Shown: positions 1 to 11,604 of the stretch, piece after piece | How positions within the stretch are numbered: the first letter of the stretch is position 1 | Layout: each line of letters starts with the position of its first letter | Assembly (NCBI GenBank): GCA_902729315.2 | Contig: LR746264.1 | Span: forward strand, 2,817,878-2,881,877 | DNA length: 64,000 nucleotides | DNA from: Spirodela intermedia | Lineage: Eukaryota; Streptophyta; Magnoliopsida; Alismatales; Araceae | Reading direction: 5' to 3' | Position numbers and translations under genes: made by a program | Notes under the pieces: generated by a model | What the model saw: only the letters and a program-made list of their open reading frames with translations | Told to the model about the DNA's origin: nothing | The model's database searches: none

Positions 1-1403
1 CAACCTCTAGATTTGGGCGCCGCCGGTTGATCTCAAGGTACGATGGATGCATTCAGATTGGCTAGCTCTGTGCACTCTTGGGAGGAATCTATATGATATG
101 ATATTATTCGGAAAACGGAAAACGCTCTTATCTTAACTCTAGTCGAAGCAGTCCCTGTCCATATGGGATCTTATATATATGTGCTTTCTCTGTGTCGTCG
201 GTGGGATGACATATTTTATGGTGGTTTCTGCTCTGCGCGTTTTGCACGTTGAGGGTGTCTGTGGTGCATGAAGGCCTAGCTTGTCTCGGTTGATTAATCA
301 AATCGGTGAGGACAGTGGCGACGCTCTTTCTTTACGCCCTGAGGTCGCCTCTGTGCGTCCTCAACATGGAGACGGGGACAGGGACAGGGAAAGAGGCTGA
401 CGCAGGAGGCCCAGACAGATGGGGGGGTGGGGGTTGTTTGCACGTGTCCGGCATGGAAAAGGTGCGGCTCGATGCGGCCTCTTCCCGTTGATGCGGATAG
501 ATGTCGGCGGCGATGGCCGGGGAAGAGGCGATCGTCCACAGGGGAGGGAGTGAACAGTCGTCCTGCTGGGAAGGGCAGCAGCAGGCGGAGGCCCACCAGC
601 CGCTCTTCTCTTATCTGTGCGCAGAGTGGCCAGTTACAGTAGGGGCAGGACGAGGAAGGAAGGTTCGCCTTTTCTTGAACATCCGCGCCGCCCTCTTCGC
701 TCCCGACGCGACTGTTCTTTCCGGGGGGTTGTGGATAAGAAAGGGCAAAAGGAAAGGGAGGAGGGAGGGAAGGAGGAGCCTGTCGCTGTGCGTGGTGTGG
801 ACTACGTTCGTCCCCACGCCCGCTCCTCGGTCCCCACCTCTCTGGTCGGACGCATCTGTGCATGCCGCCTAGTTTTATCCGGGGGCGTTGCGGACCCTGC
901 TCACGTGAAGCTGAGCTGGCCCCATCCACTAGAACCAGACGGTAGATAGATGCTCGCGTCTCTCGCGTCGCCACCGACTGCTATTGGCTCCCCCGTTCCC
1001 TCCCTCCCCACCCCTTCGCATCTCCTCCCTCACCCCTTATCGCACGTTTCTTCTCCTCATCGCGCTGTCCTGGATATCTCACCCCTCCGTTCCTATTCTC
1101 CTTCTTCTACTTCAGTCATACCTTGCATTTACTGCGCCGCTCGCACGCTGGTGCCGCCATCGGCAGAAGTTGATGTTACGCGCTCGGAGATTACGAGGTC
1201 GCGGCCAATAAATACCGGGGGAAACGGTCTTGGCCTCCTGAGGGGTGAGAGGGGTAGAACGACCGCACCGGCTCTTCCGAAGAAAACTGCTGATAGGGAA
1301 GGGGGCGTGTGAATTCGCGGTGAGGCCGCCAGAATCAGGTATGCCGCCAGAATCGCCCGCATCCGTGGTGTCGTCCGCCGGTAGGGCCGTCTCTCCGGGG
1401 GAG
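1..1403. other. Upstream intergenic region of the paladin-like gene
   Basis: I see no supported gene here. Several overlapping open frames on both strands are low-complexity GC-rich shadows with no recognisable domain. The last few hundred bases probably hold the promoter and 5' leader of the paladin-like gene. The open frame of its first exon extends upstream, with another in-frame ATG at 1341, but conservation with plant relatives begins at the ATG at 1404. Confidence 0.5.
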
Positions 1404-1571
1404 ATGGAACCGGAGCGTGTCATGAACTGCAGGGGCGGCTCTGTTCTTGGGAAGAAGACCATCCTTAAGAGCGACCACTTCCCGGGCTGCCAGAACAGGC
1501 GTCTCTCTCCCCAGATTGACGGCGCCCCCAACTACAGGCAGGTCTGTTGCTCTTCCATGTGATATCCGGTT

Positions 1572-1639
<68 letters not shown>

Positions 1640-4600
1640 CCAAGCTCGATAACATATTTGAACAGGCGGGCTCACTGCGCGTTCATGGTGTGGCGATTCC
1701 GACAATTGAGGGGATCAGAAATGTACTTAACCACATCGGGGCGCAGAAGAGCGGGAAGCAAAAGAAGGTCCTCTGGCACAGTCTCCGGGAAGAACCCGTA
1801 AGTCTGCATTATTATCTGCCCTTTTCCTTTGGAATCATCATACATCTTGGCGGTATCAAGAAAAGCTGTTGACGGCATGGTATGCCTTGTAGGAGGATAA
1901 CTTTTAAGCTGGACTCTGATCAGTTGGGTGTCGCTTCCTTTCTCTATGTAAAACAGGTGGTGTACATCAATGGCCGACCATTTGTGCTGCGTGATGTCGA
2001 GCGTCCTTTCTCCAATCTCGAGTACACGGTGTGTTGTTCGTATTGAGCTTTTATTTCTTCGTTATCATCAGGATCCCTCTCGCACCATTTTTAATCAGGA
2101 GATTGCTTCTTGAGGCCATGCTGACGATGCCTGGTTGCTTCATTAGATTGTACAACTGATGCGTGTGACTGTCCCAATAAATAGGACAGTGTGTTCGCTG
2201 ACACTAGCAAGTTTCAATGGATGGTATTTCTTGAAGCCATGGTGTGAAATGAGAAGAATTGAGTCCTGGGTCCATTGTTCCGGCCTACATTCCAGGAGAG
2301 GCCTGCTATTTACCTGCCATATGGTGGATTTAATGCCCACAAATCGAAACATCACTCATCTCCGTGTCCCATCTAGCTTTGCATGTTTAGGCGACTTGAA
2401 AGAGTTCTTGGCTATCATAAGCATACACACGCTCACTTTATGTAGTCAGGTCACCCCAAGAGGGAATGGAGCCTTGTTTCTTTTCACTTTGTGGAATTGT
2501 GACCTTCACGTTGTTGCTGGGCGCAGGGCATAAACAGAGCCAGAGTCGAACAAATGGAGGCTCGTCTGAAAGATGATATTCTGCTGGAGGCCTCCCAGTA
2601 CGTTTCTAGTAACTATCACTTGCGTCTGTGATTCCCCGTACTAAAATGACAAAGTGGGACCATAGTGTTAGTTTATGTATTCTCTCTGTGATAGCTCGTT
2701 TTTCTTTGCACATCTGATTTAGCAGATATGGAAATAAGATCCTTGTAACTGATGAACTGCCAGATGGTCAGATGGTGGACCAGTGGGAACCCATCGTGCG
2801 TGAGTCTGTTAAGACCCCTCTCGAGGTATAATTTCGGGAGTTCTTTGGGGCGAGGTTGGATATACCTTTCATTTGAACTCCTGATTGGTGACGATGGTCG
2901 TTTCCATTAGGTATATGAAGAGCTGCAGGTTGAAGGGTACCTCATTGATTATGAACGTGTTCCTATCACTGACGAGAAGTCACCAAAAGAGCAAGATTTT
3001 GATATCCTGGTTAGATAATAGCTTTATACTTCTTTCAATCATGTCTCTCATGTTTCCTCACACACAAAGAACCCTATGTTTTGATAAATGCAAGGTTCAG
3101 GGCGCTCAAGTTCAAGAATTAAGCTACCAGAATTTGTATTTGCATAAGTTTCTGATACTTTTATACTCGTCAGATTAGGCCACTGTTTGATGAACATGAA
3201 GGTCGTAGTTTAATCAATCAACGTATTTTGTATAGGTGGCAATCATAATACAATAATGATTTCAGATTTACTGAGTTACGGGCCCCTGGTGTACTTCACC
3301 GATTGCATGAATACTTATCAAACTTTTAAAATATTGAGGATAATTTGCGTGGAGGGTTGCACGGGATAATTTGCATTTTGGTAATGTTATGAATAGTCTT
3401 GCAGTTTTCATTGAGTTTTTAGATAATATGATAGAAAATAATTAATTATTCGTAAAATGGTGATGTGCCATTTAACCGTTAAAAGTTGAAAGTATTAAAT
3501 TTTCATTACATTGCCAAGAAGGAACATGAGCAAATGAGTTGCATAGACTGCTTCTTTTTAGTCACCTATTAATCTGATCCACGAAGGGTCATTCATGATC
3601 TTTGGTCTATTTTATCATCAATTATGCATTAATAGAGGGCTCTTTGGTCTTCTCACCTTCTTCTCTTCTCACTTCAGGTCCAAAGGATCGCACAAGTGGA
3701 TATAAATACGGAGATAATTTTTAACTGTCAAATGGGACGGGGTAGAACAACCACTGGGATGGTGATTGCCACATTAGTTTACCTTAATCGGATTGGCGCA
3801 TCCGGTACAATCATCTCTTCTCTTCTTTGCTTCTTGGACAAATAGGTCCATCTTTTTTCTCATGATTATTCATCTGATAATCGTCAATGTAGAAAGCAGA
3901 TACTGACTGTGCAGTATTATGCAAATCCTGTATTAACACTGTCGTGGCTTTCCATGTTGCTGATTTATGGGTCTGTTGATTAGGTATTCCCAGGACGAGT
4001 TCAATTGGAAAAATTTTTAGTAAGGTGTCGGCAGTCAGTGATAACATCCCGAACTCTGAGGAAGCCATACGCAGAGGTGAATATGCTGTGATACGAAGTT
4101 TGATTCGTGTCTTGGAGGTATGAAGTAGTGAGTTTGTGTAGTTATTATCTTTCGTGTGCAGTGTGTGATTGCTCACCCCTTTTCTGGTTTCCGAACAGGG
4201 AGGAGTAGAGGGGAAAAGGCAAGTGGATAAAGTAATAGACAAGTGTGATTCTATGCAGGTAGATATGTCGCAGTCATGGCCATTTAAACTGTGTTCATTC
4301 ATTCCTATGAGCCATTTAAACTGCTGCTTTACTCTGTTGGTCAATGAAGGAGAGGTTAGGTTCAGATTCCGCATTGAAAGCCTCTGAACTTGTGCTGATG
4401 TCATTTAGTTTCATTCAATTTTTTTTGCAGAACTTGCGAGAAGCTATTGCTAACTATCGCAGTAGTATCCTTCGTCAACCGGATGAGATGAAGAGGGCAG
4501 CATCACTCTCCTTCTTTGTTGAGTACCTGGAGCGCTACTACTTTCTCATCTGCTTTGCTGTTTACATTCATACGGAGAGGGCAGCTCTCCAGCCTACTTC

Positions 4601-7600
4601 CTCAGATCAAGTTTCTTTTTCTGATTGGATGAGAGCGAGGCCTGAACTTTATAGCATACTCCGCAGGTGTGAACCCAATAACATGACGCTATTTGCTCGG
4701 TTAATCATAACTTCGCGCAAGTATGGTTTTCATAACATTGACCATTCTAGCCTCATGATTTTTTTTCCTGTTCTGTGGTTTTCTTTTCTGTAATAAGGGG
4801 CTGTTGGCGTACTTTGCTTTCAATGTTTCATATCCTTTTAGGGACACTTAATGGGCTTGCAGATAAGGAAACAGCTCTTTTAGAGATACTTTATGCAACA
4901 TAGTCTTTTAGATAGGAGCTGGAATTAGGTTGGTTAGAGTCGGAACCCCTCGTCTTAGAATGCTCAACACAGACTTTGATTAGTTCGTCAAAATCAGTAC
5001 TCTTCATCGAACCGTTCTTTCAACATCAGCCAATGGCTTTCTTTAGGTTCCGAAAACTGTTGTGGCTCATCTTAGCTAATTTTAAATGATTTTAATTATA
5101 TTTTAGCCGGCAAAACGTTCTCGCATCGTCTGTGGTGGTTCATCACCTTAGTAGCACCCGGGTCTCTATGACCATGCATTCAGTTAAATTCCTGCTTAAA
5201 CTCTTGCGAATCATTCACTGTCGCATGGACTGAGAATCACCCAATAATGTTGCCTCTCTGAACTTGTCTGTTTGTTGAAGTTCTATATATTGTTTCTGTA
5301 GCCCAATGCTTTCTTGGCGAGTTCACTTGTGACGCTTCCTTGAGACATCAGGCATGGCTAACCTCAGCGTTCCTGCTTTCACGGTCCTTCATTGGTGCCA
5401 GCCAGCCCTACATTATGGAATAGATTCTTATGATGATCGTGACTCTTGTCCCATTTTGTGTCAGAAAATGTATGATCTCCCATTTTGACGTTTCTGTTTC
5501 ATTTAAAACCTATCTTTCGCTTGTAAATGGCGTATCATGTTCTTCTGTACATTTTTTTTTACTGGTTATGGTGACATGCTATCTTTCTTTTTCAAGTATC
5601 TTCCTGATCTGATGTGAGGCATCCCATCCCACCCCACCCCGCCCCGCCACATTTTCCCTTACAAATATGCAACGCTTCATGCATTTGTTCTTGAACACCA
5701 ACGTCTTCTTTCTTCTCCACCATTTCTTCAACATGGATCATTCAGCTACCCTGAATCTGACGGTCAGGGGACTCTGCCTGCATGCCGATACTGTTTATAC
5801 GTGGAAAACTTTATATAAGATCATTTAAACCATAAAGGATTCACGAGGAAAGGGAAAACTGGGCTATATTCCCTCTGGCATGAAGAATGTGCAGAAGCTA
5901 TCTCCGTTGTATGAGACATCGCGCAATGCTTTCTTTTAAGATTATCTTAAAAAAATTGGATTGCTTATTGGGGATTGGTTACACACTCCCACTGTTAGCA
6001 TATTAATTTAAAGCATCTGCTTACTTTTAATGCAGATTGCTAAGGCGAGATCCAATGGGGGCTCTTGGTTATTCGACCCTAAAGCCCTCTTTAATGAAGA
6101 TAGCTGAATCTGCCGATGGTCGTCCCTACGAAATGAGCGTCGTTGCAGCCGTGAGAAATGGGGAAGTTCTTGGAAGCCAAACGGTGTTAAAAAGTGATCA
6201 CTGCCCAGGTTGCCAGAATCATACTTTGCCTGAGAGGGTTGACGGTGCACCTAATTTCCGAGAGGTCGCTGGGTTTCCCGTTTATGGGGTTGCCAACCCA
6301 ACAATTGATGGCATCCGAGCAGTCATTCAGAGGATCAGCACCATCAAAGGTCGGTGCCCAATTTTATGGCACAATATGAGGGAAGAACCGGTCATATATA
6401 TCAACGGGAAACCATTTGTTCTTCGTGAGGTGGAAAGACCCTACAAAAACATGTTGGAGTACACGGTAATGTTATATCTTACCCGGCTTTTCGTTATGGC
6501 AGCTTCATCTTGGCATGCTTCTCTGACCATCCGATGTTCATGGCGTATACCGGATCATAAGAAAATCATCATTCCTTTTGTTCATGGGGGAGTGTTCCCT
6601 GTTAGTAGTTTATTTCTTCCGTGATGAAGTGATGGTAAGACATTGCCACTTTCAGGGAATAGATCAAGAGCGCGTGGAGAGGATGGAGGCTCGGCTGAAA
6701 GAAGATATTCTGCGAGAGGCGGAGCGCTATGGAGGTGCCATAATGGTGATCCACGAAACCGACGACGGGCAGATTTTTGATGCGTGGGAACACGTCGGAC
6801 CTAGAGCGATCCAGACTCCTCTAGAAGTTTACAAATGTTTGGAGGCCGAGGGACTTCCCATTAAGTATGCACGCGTGCCGATAACCGATGGGAAAGCACC
6901 AAAAAGCTCAGACTTTGATACAATCGCACTGAACGTGGCCTCTGCGCCCAAGGACGCAGCTTTTGTCTTCAATTGCCAGGTAGAATCCCCTCAGCTGCCA
7001 GTTTCGCTCTATGTAGGGGGCATTGGTGAATTGGGAGATCAATTTAATTTATTAGCTTATGGGTTGGCCTCGATTGATGATTTCCTGACAGATGGGCAGA
7101 GGCAGGACGACCACTGGCACCGTCATTGCCTGCCTTCTGATGCTCAGGATTTGCCATGGAAGGCCGATAACAATCCCGCAGGAGGACAGATGCCATGAGA
7201 AACTGGATTCGGGCTCTTCGAGCAGTGAAGAGGCCGTCGACGATAATGGAGCTTCGTTGTTGCCCAGACACGATGAGGCGCAGCGATCTTTTAGGATCGA
7301 CGACATCCCCCTCATAAAGAAGATCACAAGACTCTTTGACAATGGCGTGGAGTGCAGAGAGGTTTTGGACGCTGTGATCGACAGATGTTCTGCTTTGCAG
7401 AACATACGCCAAGCTGTGTTGCAGTACAGGAAGGTGTTCAACCAGCAGCATGTGGAGCCGAGGGTGAGGCGGGTCGCTCTGAATCGCGGTGCTGAGTATC
7501 TGGAGCGCTACTTTCGGCTGATTGCCTTCGCTGCCTACCTTGGGAGCAAAGCATTTGATGGCTTCTGCGGACAGGGAGAGGTGAGGGTCTCATTCAAGAC

Positions 7601-9854
7601 ATGGTTGCACCAGAGGCAGGAGGTCCAAGCCATGAAGTGGAGCATCAGGCTACGGCCCGGGCGCTTCTTCACCCTGCCGGTAATGTTTTCTAATGTGAAG
7701 ATGCCCATAGAACTCATCTCGTGCCGACCATTTTCCTGAACGGATCCCTTCTCTTGCACTGCGATAGGAGCGGCTTCAAGTGTCGCATGAGTTGCAGCAG
7801 GGGGATGTGGCCATGGAAGCCATAGTTAAGTCCCGCAACGGCTCTGTTCTGGCGAAGGGCTCCATACTCAAGAACTATCTTTTCCCGGGCCAGGAGGCCT
7901 CTTCAGGCTGCGTCCAGATCCCTGGCACGCCGCACGTCTACAAGGTATTCTGAGCTTACTAAGCCCCCTGTTGGAACATCTTTGTAAACTCTCCAATCTC
8001 ATTTCTAGCTTTGGCGATTGCCCTTTTGCATGGTTCATAAAATATAAGTCGCTGACATCTTAGGATGATTTTATGTCCTCAATTTACAGAGAGAGAGAAG
8101 CTAACAGATGCGTAACCCAATACGCATGAAAACTAGGTGAACAACGTTGATATGTTCTCCATCAATTTGGGGATGACCCATTTCTATTATGCTCGTATTT
8201 TGCCGTCCATTCCATGGCCATAGAACCTCTTTTCTTCCTTCAGTCTCTCTTGATCTGGCTTCTCATCACGTTTAGACAATGTTGGTATCACTACTGCCTT
8301 AAAGTGTAAAAGCTTAGCACTCTCATCTGTTAGCTGCTCTCGTTGAAGAATACGCGTCGATGTTCTTCACCAATAGATGTATCTGTCTGGTTCAGGCTGC
8401 TGGGTTCCCTGTGTACAGCATGGCGACTCCGACAGTGAATGGGGCGAAGGAAATGCTCGAGTACCTGGGTGCAAAGTCGATGGGGGGCCGCGCAGCGCAG
8501 AGAGTGGTAATCACTGACCTGAGAGAGGAAGCAGTGGTGTACATCAATGACGCACCGTTCGTTCTCCGGGAGCTGGACCACCCCGTGGACACGCTTAAGC
8601 ATGTGGGCATCACCGGCCCTCTGGTAAGTTGCCAGCACCTGGCTAGCTGTTCAGGATGCCGGAGGGCGGTGAGGCTCCTCTCTGGTTTTCTCATGGTCCC
8701 TTCTCGGCGGTGTATGCATACAGGTGGAGAACATGGAGGGGAGGCTCAAGGAGGATATAATCGCCGAGGTGACGCAGAGAGGGGGGCAGATTCTCTTGCA
8801 TCGGGAGGAGTTCAACCCGATCTCGAATCGTTCCAGCGTGATCGGATACCGGGAGAAGATCTCGCCGGAGGAAGTGAAGACGATCGCGGAGGTGTACGCC
8901 GGCCTGAGAGACGAAGGGTACGACATCGACTATCGTAGGGTTCCCCTCACCAGAGAACGGGAGGCCCTGGCTTCCGATGTCGACACCATTCAGTACCGCA
9001 GGACCGAGTACGCACCAATCACTGTGTTCTACCCGAGCTCGGGATTCTCTCCTCTCTGGTAATCGAACCTGTCTTTCTTGTTCATCAGGACCGCAGGCTG
9101 CTATCTCTTCATTTCTCACACGGGGTTTGGAGGAGTGGCTTACGCCATGGCCATAAACTGCCTTGGGCTCGACGCCGCCGGTAGGCTGCCCTCGTCGGAG
9201 ACTTTGGAGCCCTCGGAAGAGGCGAGCAGTCTCCCTCTCGCGCAGAGTGATACGGTAGCGCCATCGCAGCTCGTCGGCGAGGAGACGCTCAAGCAGGGAG
9301 ACTACCGGGACATTCTGAGCCTCACTAGGGTTCTGACTCACGGGCCGAAGAGCAAGGCCGAGGTCGACCTGGTCATAGAAAGGTGACGACTTGCTTCCAC
9401 ATGGCGCAGGGGAGGCGATGTTTGTTCTTGGCGATTATAATTCCTTCCCTCTGGCGCTGATTTTGCTCTGATCATCGTCGACAGATGCGCAGGCGTCGGG
9501 CATCTGCGTGACGATATCTTCCACTACAAGAAGGAGCTCGAGAGTTGTCACGGGGGCGATGAGGAGCTGAGGTCCCACATCAAGGACATGGGCATCAAAG
9601 CCCTGAGGTTAGCTTCTTCCTCCGAGTGGTTCCATTAAAAGCAGCAGCGTTTCTTCGTTTTGAGTTGAGGAACTGGGAGTGATTTACGGAGGGCGCCGCC
9701 AATTCTTGGCTGGCTGTGTAGGCGATACTTCTTCCTCATCACCTTCCGGGCGTACCTCTACAGCGCCTCCCCTCGGGAGACGACCTTCGCCGAATGGATG
9801 GGAGCACGGCCGGAGCTCGGGCACCTCTGTGACAACCTCAGACTGGATAAGTAG
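1404..9854 (+). CDS. Paladin-like protein (three tandem phosphatase-like repeats)
   Basis: Nineteen exons: 1404-1541, 1666-1797, 1957-2028, 2527-2597, 2726-2825, 2911-3009, 3678-3804, 3984-4117, 4199-4258, 4431-4666, 6036-6465, 6656-6979, 7092-7679, 7768-7944, 8396-8623, 8724-9007, 9089-9382, 9485-9607, 9722-9854. They sum to 3750 bp, or 1249 residues, close to the roughly 1250 of the Arabidopsis relative (At3g62010). The protein has three related units. Each starts with a segment like GGSVLGKKTILKSDHFPG, followed by an HGVAIPT-like strand and a REEPVVYING-like strand. Units 1 and 2 keep a Cys-X5-Arg phosphatase loop (NCQMGRGRTTTG, coded near 3727 and across the 6979/7092 junction). Unit 3 has SHTGFGG there instead and lacks the cysteine. 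Animal paladin is linked to phosphoinositide turnover; the plant role is not established. The start at 1404 (MEPERVMNCRGGS) was chosen by conservation. Intron 10 is unusually long, about 1.37 kb. Confidence 0.93.
1575..1635. repeat. (CT)n microsatellite in intron 1 of the paladin-like gene
   Basis: An uninterrupted run of about 30 CT dinucleotides lies 34 bases after the donor of intron 1 and 31 bases before the next exon. It fills most of the 124-bp intron, so length variation here would change intron size directly. Confidence 0.95.
4667..6035 (+). other. Long intron 10 of the paladin-like gene
   Basis: About 1.37 kb lies between the exon ending ...LYSILR and the exon beginning with LLRRDPMGALG. 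It is AT-rich with scattered short frames, and no transposon coding domain or RNA gene was recognised. All other introns of the gene are under about 0.7 kb. Confidence 0.8.
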
Positions 9855-10238
9855 GCGTCGATCGTCCTCGTCCTGTGTATAAACACCATACTGCATGCCA
9901 TGTAGATCAAGTCAGTGATGATATTGAGAAACCGAGAGAAAGAGAGAGAAGGGGGAGGGAGGACATCTTGTTCAGGTGATCGTCCACCCTTTCCTGTAGT
10001 CCCCTTACAATAAGTAGCAGAAATGTGTATTAAGCTGTTCGTTGCCGCGATCTTCTTCTTCTTCTTCTTCCTCAAGTTCTAGGGAGGCCTCCGCCGGGTG
10101 TCTGCTGCCATATTGCAGGTTCTCGTTCCTAGTCGGGAGCCGAAATAATAGAAAGATGAGATAGCGATAAATAGATAGATAGACAGAAAGAGAGAGTTGA
10201 ATACTCTAGGCCTGGTGGTGGCACGGCGCTGTCGGGTC
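9855..10238. other. Spacer between the paladin-like and PPR genes
   Basis: This 384-bp spacer must hold both the 3' UTR of the paladin-like gene and the promoter and leader of the PPR gene. It contains a TTC-rich run near 10051-10072 and a GATA/GA-rich stretch near 10164-10197 just before the PPR start. No other gene is seen. Confidence 0.6.
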
Positions 10239-11402
10239 ATGACGACGCCTCCTCTGACGGTGGCCGTCGCCGGGAGGTCGGCGGCGGTCACCGTTAACCC
10301 AACGCCGCAGAGGGAGCGACTTTGGCGCCAGCGACGTCCAGCGAACACAACGTCCTTGCCGATGCTTCAGCAGCGCCCTCGCCTCCCGCCGCCGCTGCCG
10401 CCTCCCATCTCCATCATGCCCATCAGACCTGACGCGGAGAACGAAGCGGGGTACCGCGATGAAATGGGCAGCATCAACGGCGAAGAGGGGACGTCGCGGC
10501 CCGGCGACGTCCTCCGCCTGATGGACGCCTTGCGTCTCCCAGTAGAGGCGGACCTCTACGCGTCCCTGCTGAAGGAGTGCGCCGAGCAGAGTGACGACGC
10601 CGCCGGCGCCGCCGGCGCCGCCCAAGTCCACGACCATATGCGACGCAACGCCGGGGGACTCCTCCGCGGGACCGGGGGAACGATCCTTATGAACCGACTG
10701 CTTCTCGCGTACGCCGCCGCCGGCGAGGTGGAACGTGCGCTGGAGGTGTTAGAAGGAATGCCAAATAGGGACTCCATCTCGTGGGTGACCATGATCGCCG
10801 GGCTCTCCGCAGCTGGCGACCACACAGGAGCGCTTCGGCTGTTCCGAGAGATGCTACGCGAGTGGAGGCTAGGCGGCGGCGGAGTGACCGTGATCTTGAG
10901 CGTCACCACGGTCCTCCGATGCTGCGGTAGCACCAGGGATCTCAAGCTCGGGAAATGCGTCCACGGGCTGCTCCTGAAGAACGGGGCCAGCGGCTGCTCC
11001 ACGCTGGGGAGCTCCCTGATCCGTCTCTACGGCCTGCTCGGCCGGGCAGACGACGCAGAGAGGGTCTTCCGCTCCATGCGCGCGCGCGACTGGGCGGTGG
11101 GGGCGGCGGCCATGACGGTCGCTTGCTGTAAGATGGGCATGATCGGTACGGCCTTGGACCTCTTTGGGGAGATGAGGAAGGCAGGGAGAAGGACGAAGGG
11201 CCATCTTTTTTCGAGCATCTTCAGAGCCTGCGCTAGGGCGGGCGCCGACCTGCCGGGCCGGCAGGTCCACGCCTGCGCGGTGAAGACCGGTGTGGAGGGG
11301 CGCGAGGCCGTACGGAACAGCCTTGTGGAGATGTACGGCAGGTGCGGGCTGCTGCTTGACGAAAGAAGGGTGCTCGAGATAATGCCTGAAAAGGAGCAGT
11401 AG
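10239..11402 (+). CDS. Pentatricopeptide repeat protein (At1g31790-like), intronless
   Basis: A single open frame of 387 residues. The frame continues upstream to 10197, but that codon is TTG, so the ATG at 10239 is the first usable start. The N-terminus is rich in Thr, Val, Arg and Pro and lacks acidic residues for about 60 residues, as organelle targeting peptides do. The rest shows plant PPR spacing: a YASLLKECAE-like helix pair, MPNRDSISWVTMIAGL (P and L motifs), a VHGLLLKNG segment, a VFRSMRARDW segment, and a final VHACAVKTG/SLVEMYGRCG pair. PPR proteins bind organellar RNA for editing, splicing or stabilisation. No E or DYW editing domain follows; the protein stops soon after the last motif. 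It is about 66% GC by eye, with many CG dinucleotides. The specific RNA target is unknown. Confidence 0.85.
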   Translation: MTTPPLTVAVAGRSAAVTVNPTPQRERLWRQRRPANTTSLPMLQQRPRLPPPLPPPISIMPIRPDAENEAGYRDEMGSINGEEGTSRPGDVLRLMDALRLPVEADLYASLLKECAEQSDDAAGAAGAAQVHDHMRRNAGGLLRGTGGTILMNRLLLAYAAAGEVERALEVLEGMPNRDSISWVTMIAGLSAAGDHTGALRLFREMLREWRLGGGGVTVILSVTTVLRCCGSTRDLKLGKCVHGLLLKNGASGCSTLGSSLIRLYGLLGRADDAERVFRSMRARDWAVGAAAMTVACCKMGMIGTALDLFGEMRKAGRRTKGHLFSSIFRACARAGADLPGRQVHACAVKTGVEGREAVRNSLVEMYGRCGLLLDERRVLEIMPEKEQ

Positions 11403-11604
11403 AGGACGAAGGAAAAGATCCGTATCGATCAATCGCGACACCTTTGCGGTAATAATCCCTCCTACTCTGCTCACTATTTTTGCCACAGCATGTACAAGGA
11501 AAACCCGTCAGTGGTGCAGGGCATATCGGCCAGGGGGAAGCTCCAACTCCCTGAGACCGCAACACAACACAACACAACACAGAACACCACACCACGAACT
11601 TTTA

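Noticed and set aside
294-974. 226-residue minus-strand frame
   Set aside because: Low-complexity Pro/Arg/Ser-rich, overlaps several equally long frames, no domain or splice logic.
1335-1655. Frames with Arg-Glu or Ser-Leu repeats over the microsatellite (also near 42010-42201 and 52466-53536)
   Set aside because: Translations of (CT)n/(GA)n dinucleotide or minisatellite repeats, not genes.
10197-10238. N-terminal extension of the PPR frame
   Set aside because: The first codon there is TTG; the first ATG in frame is 10239.
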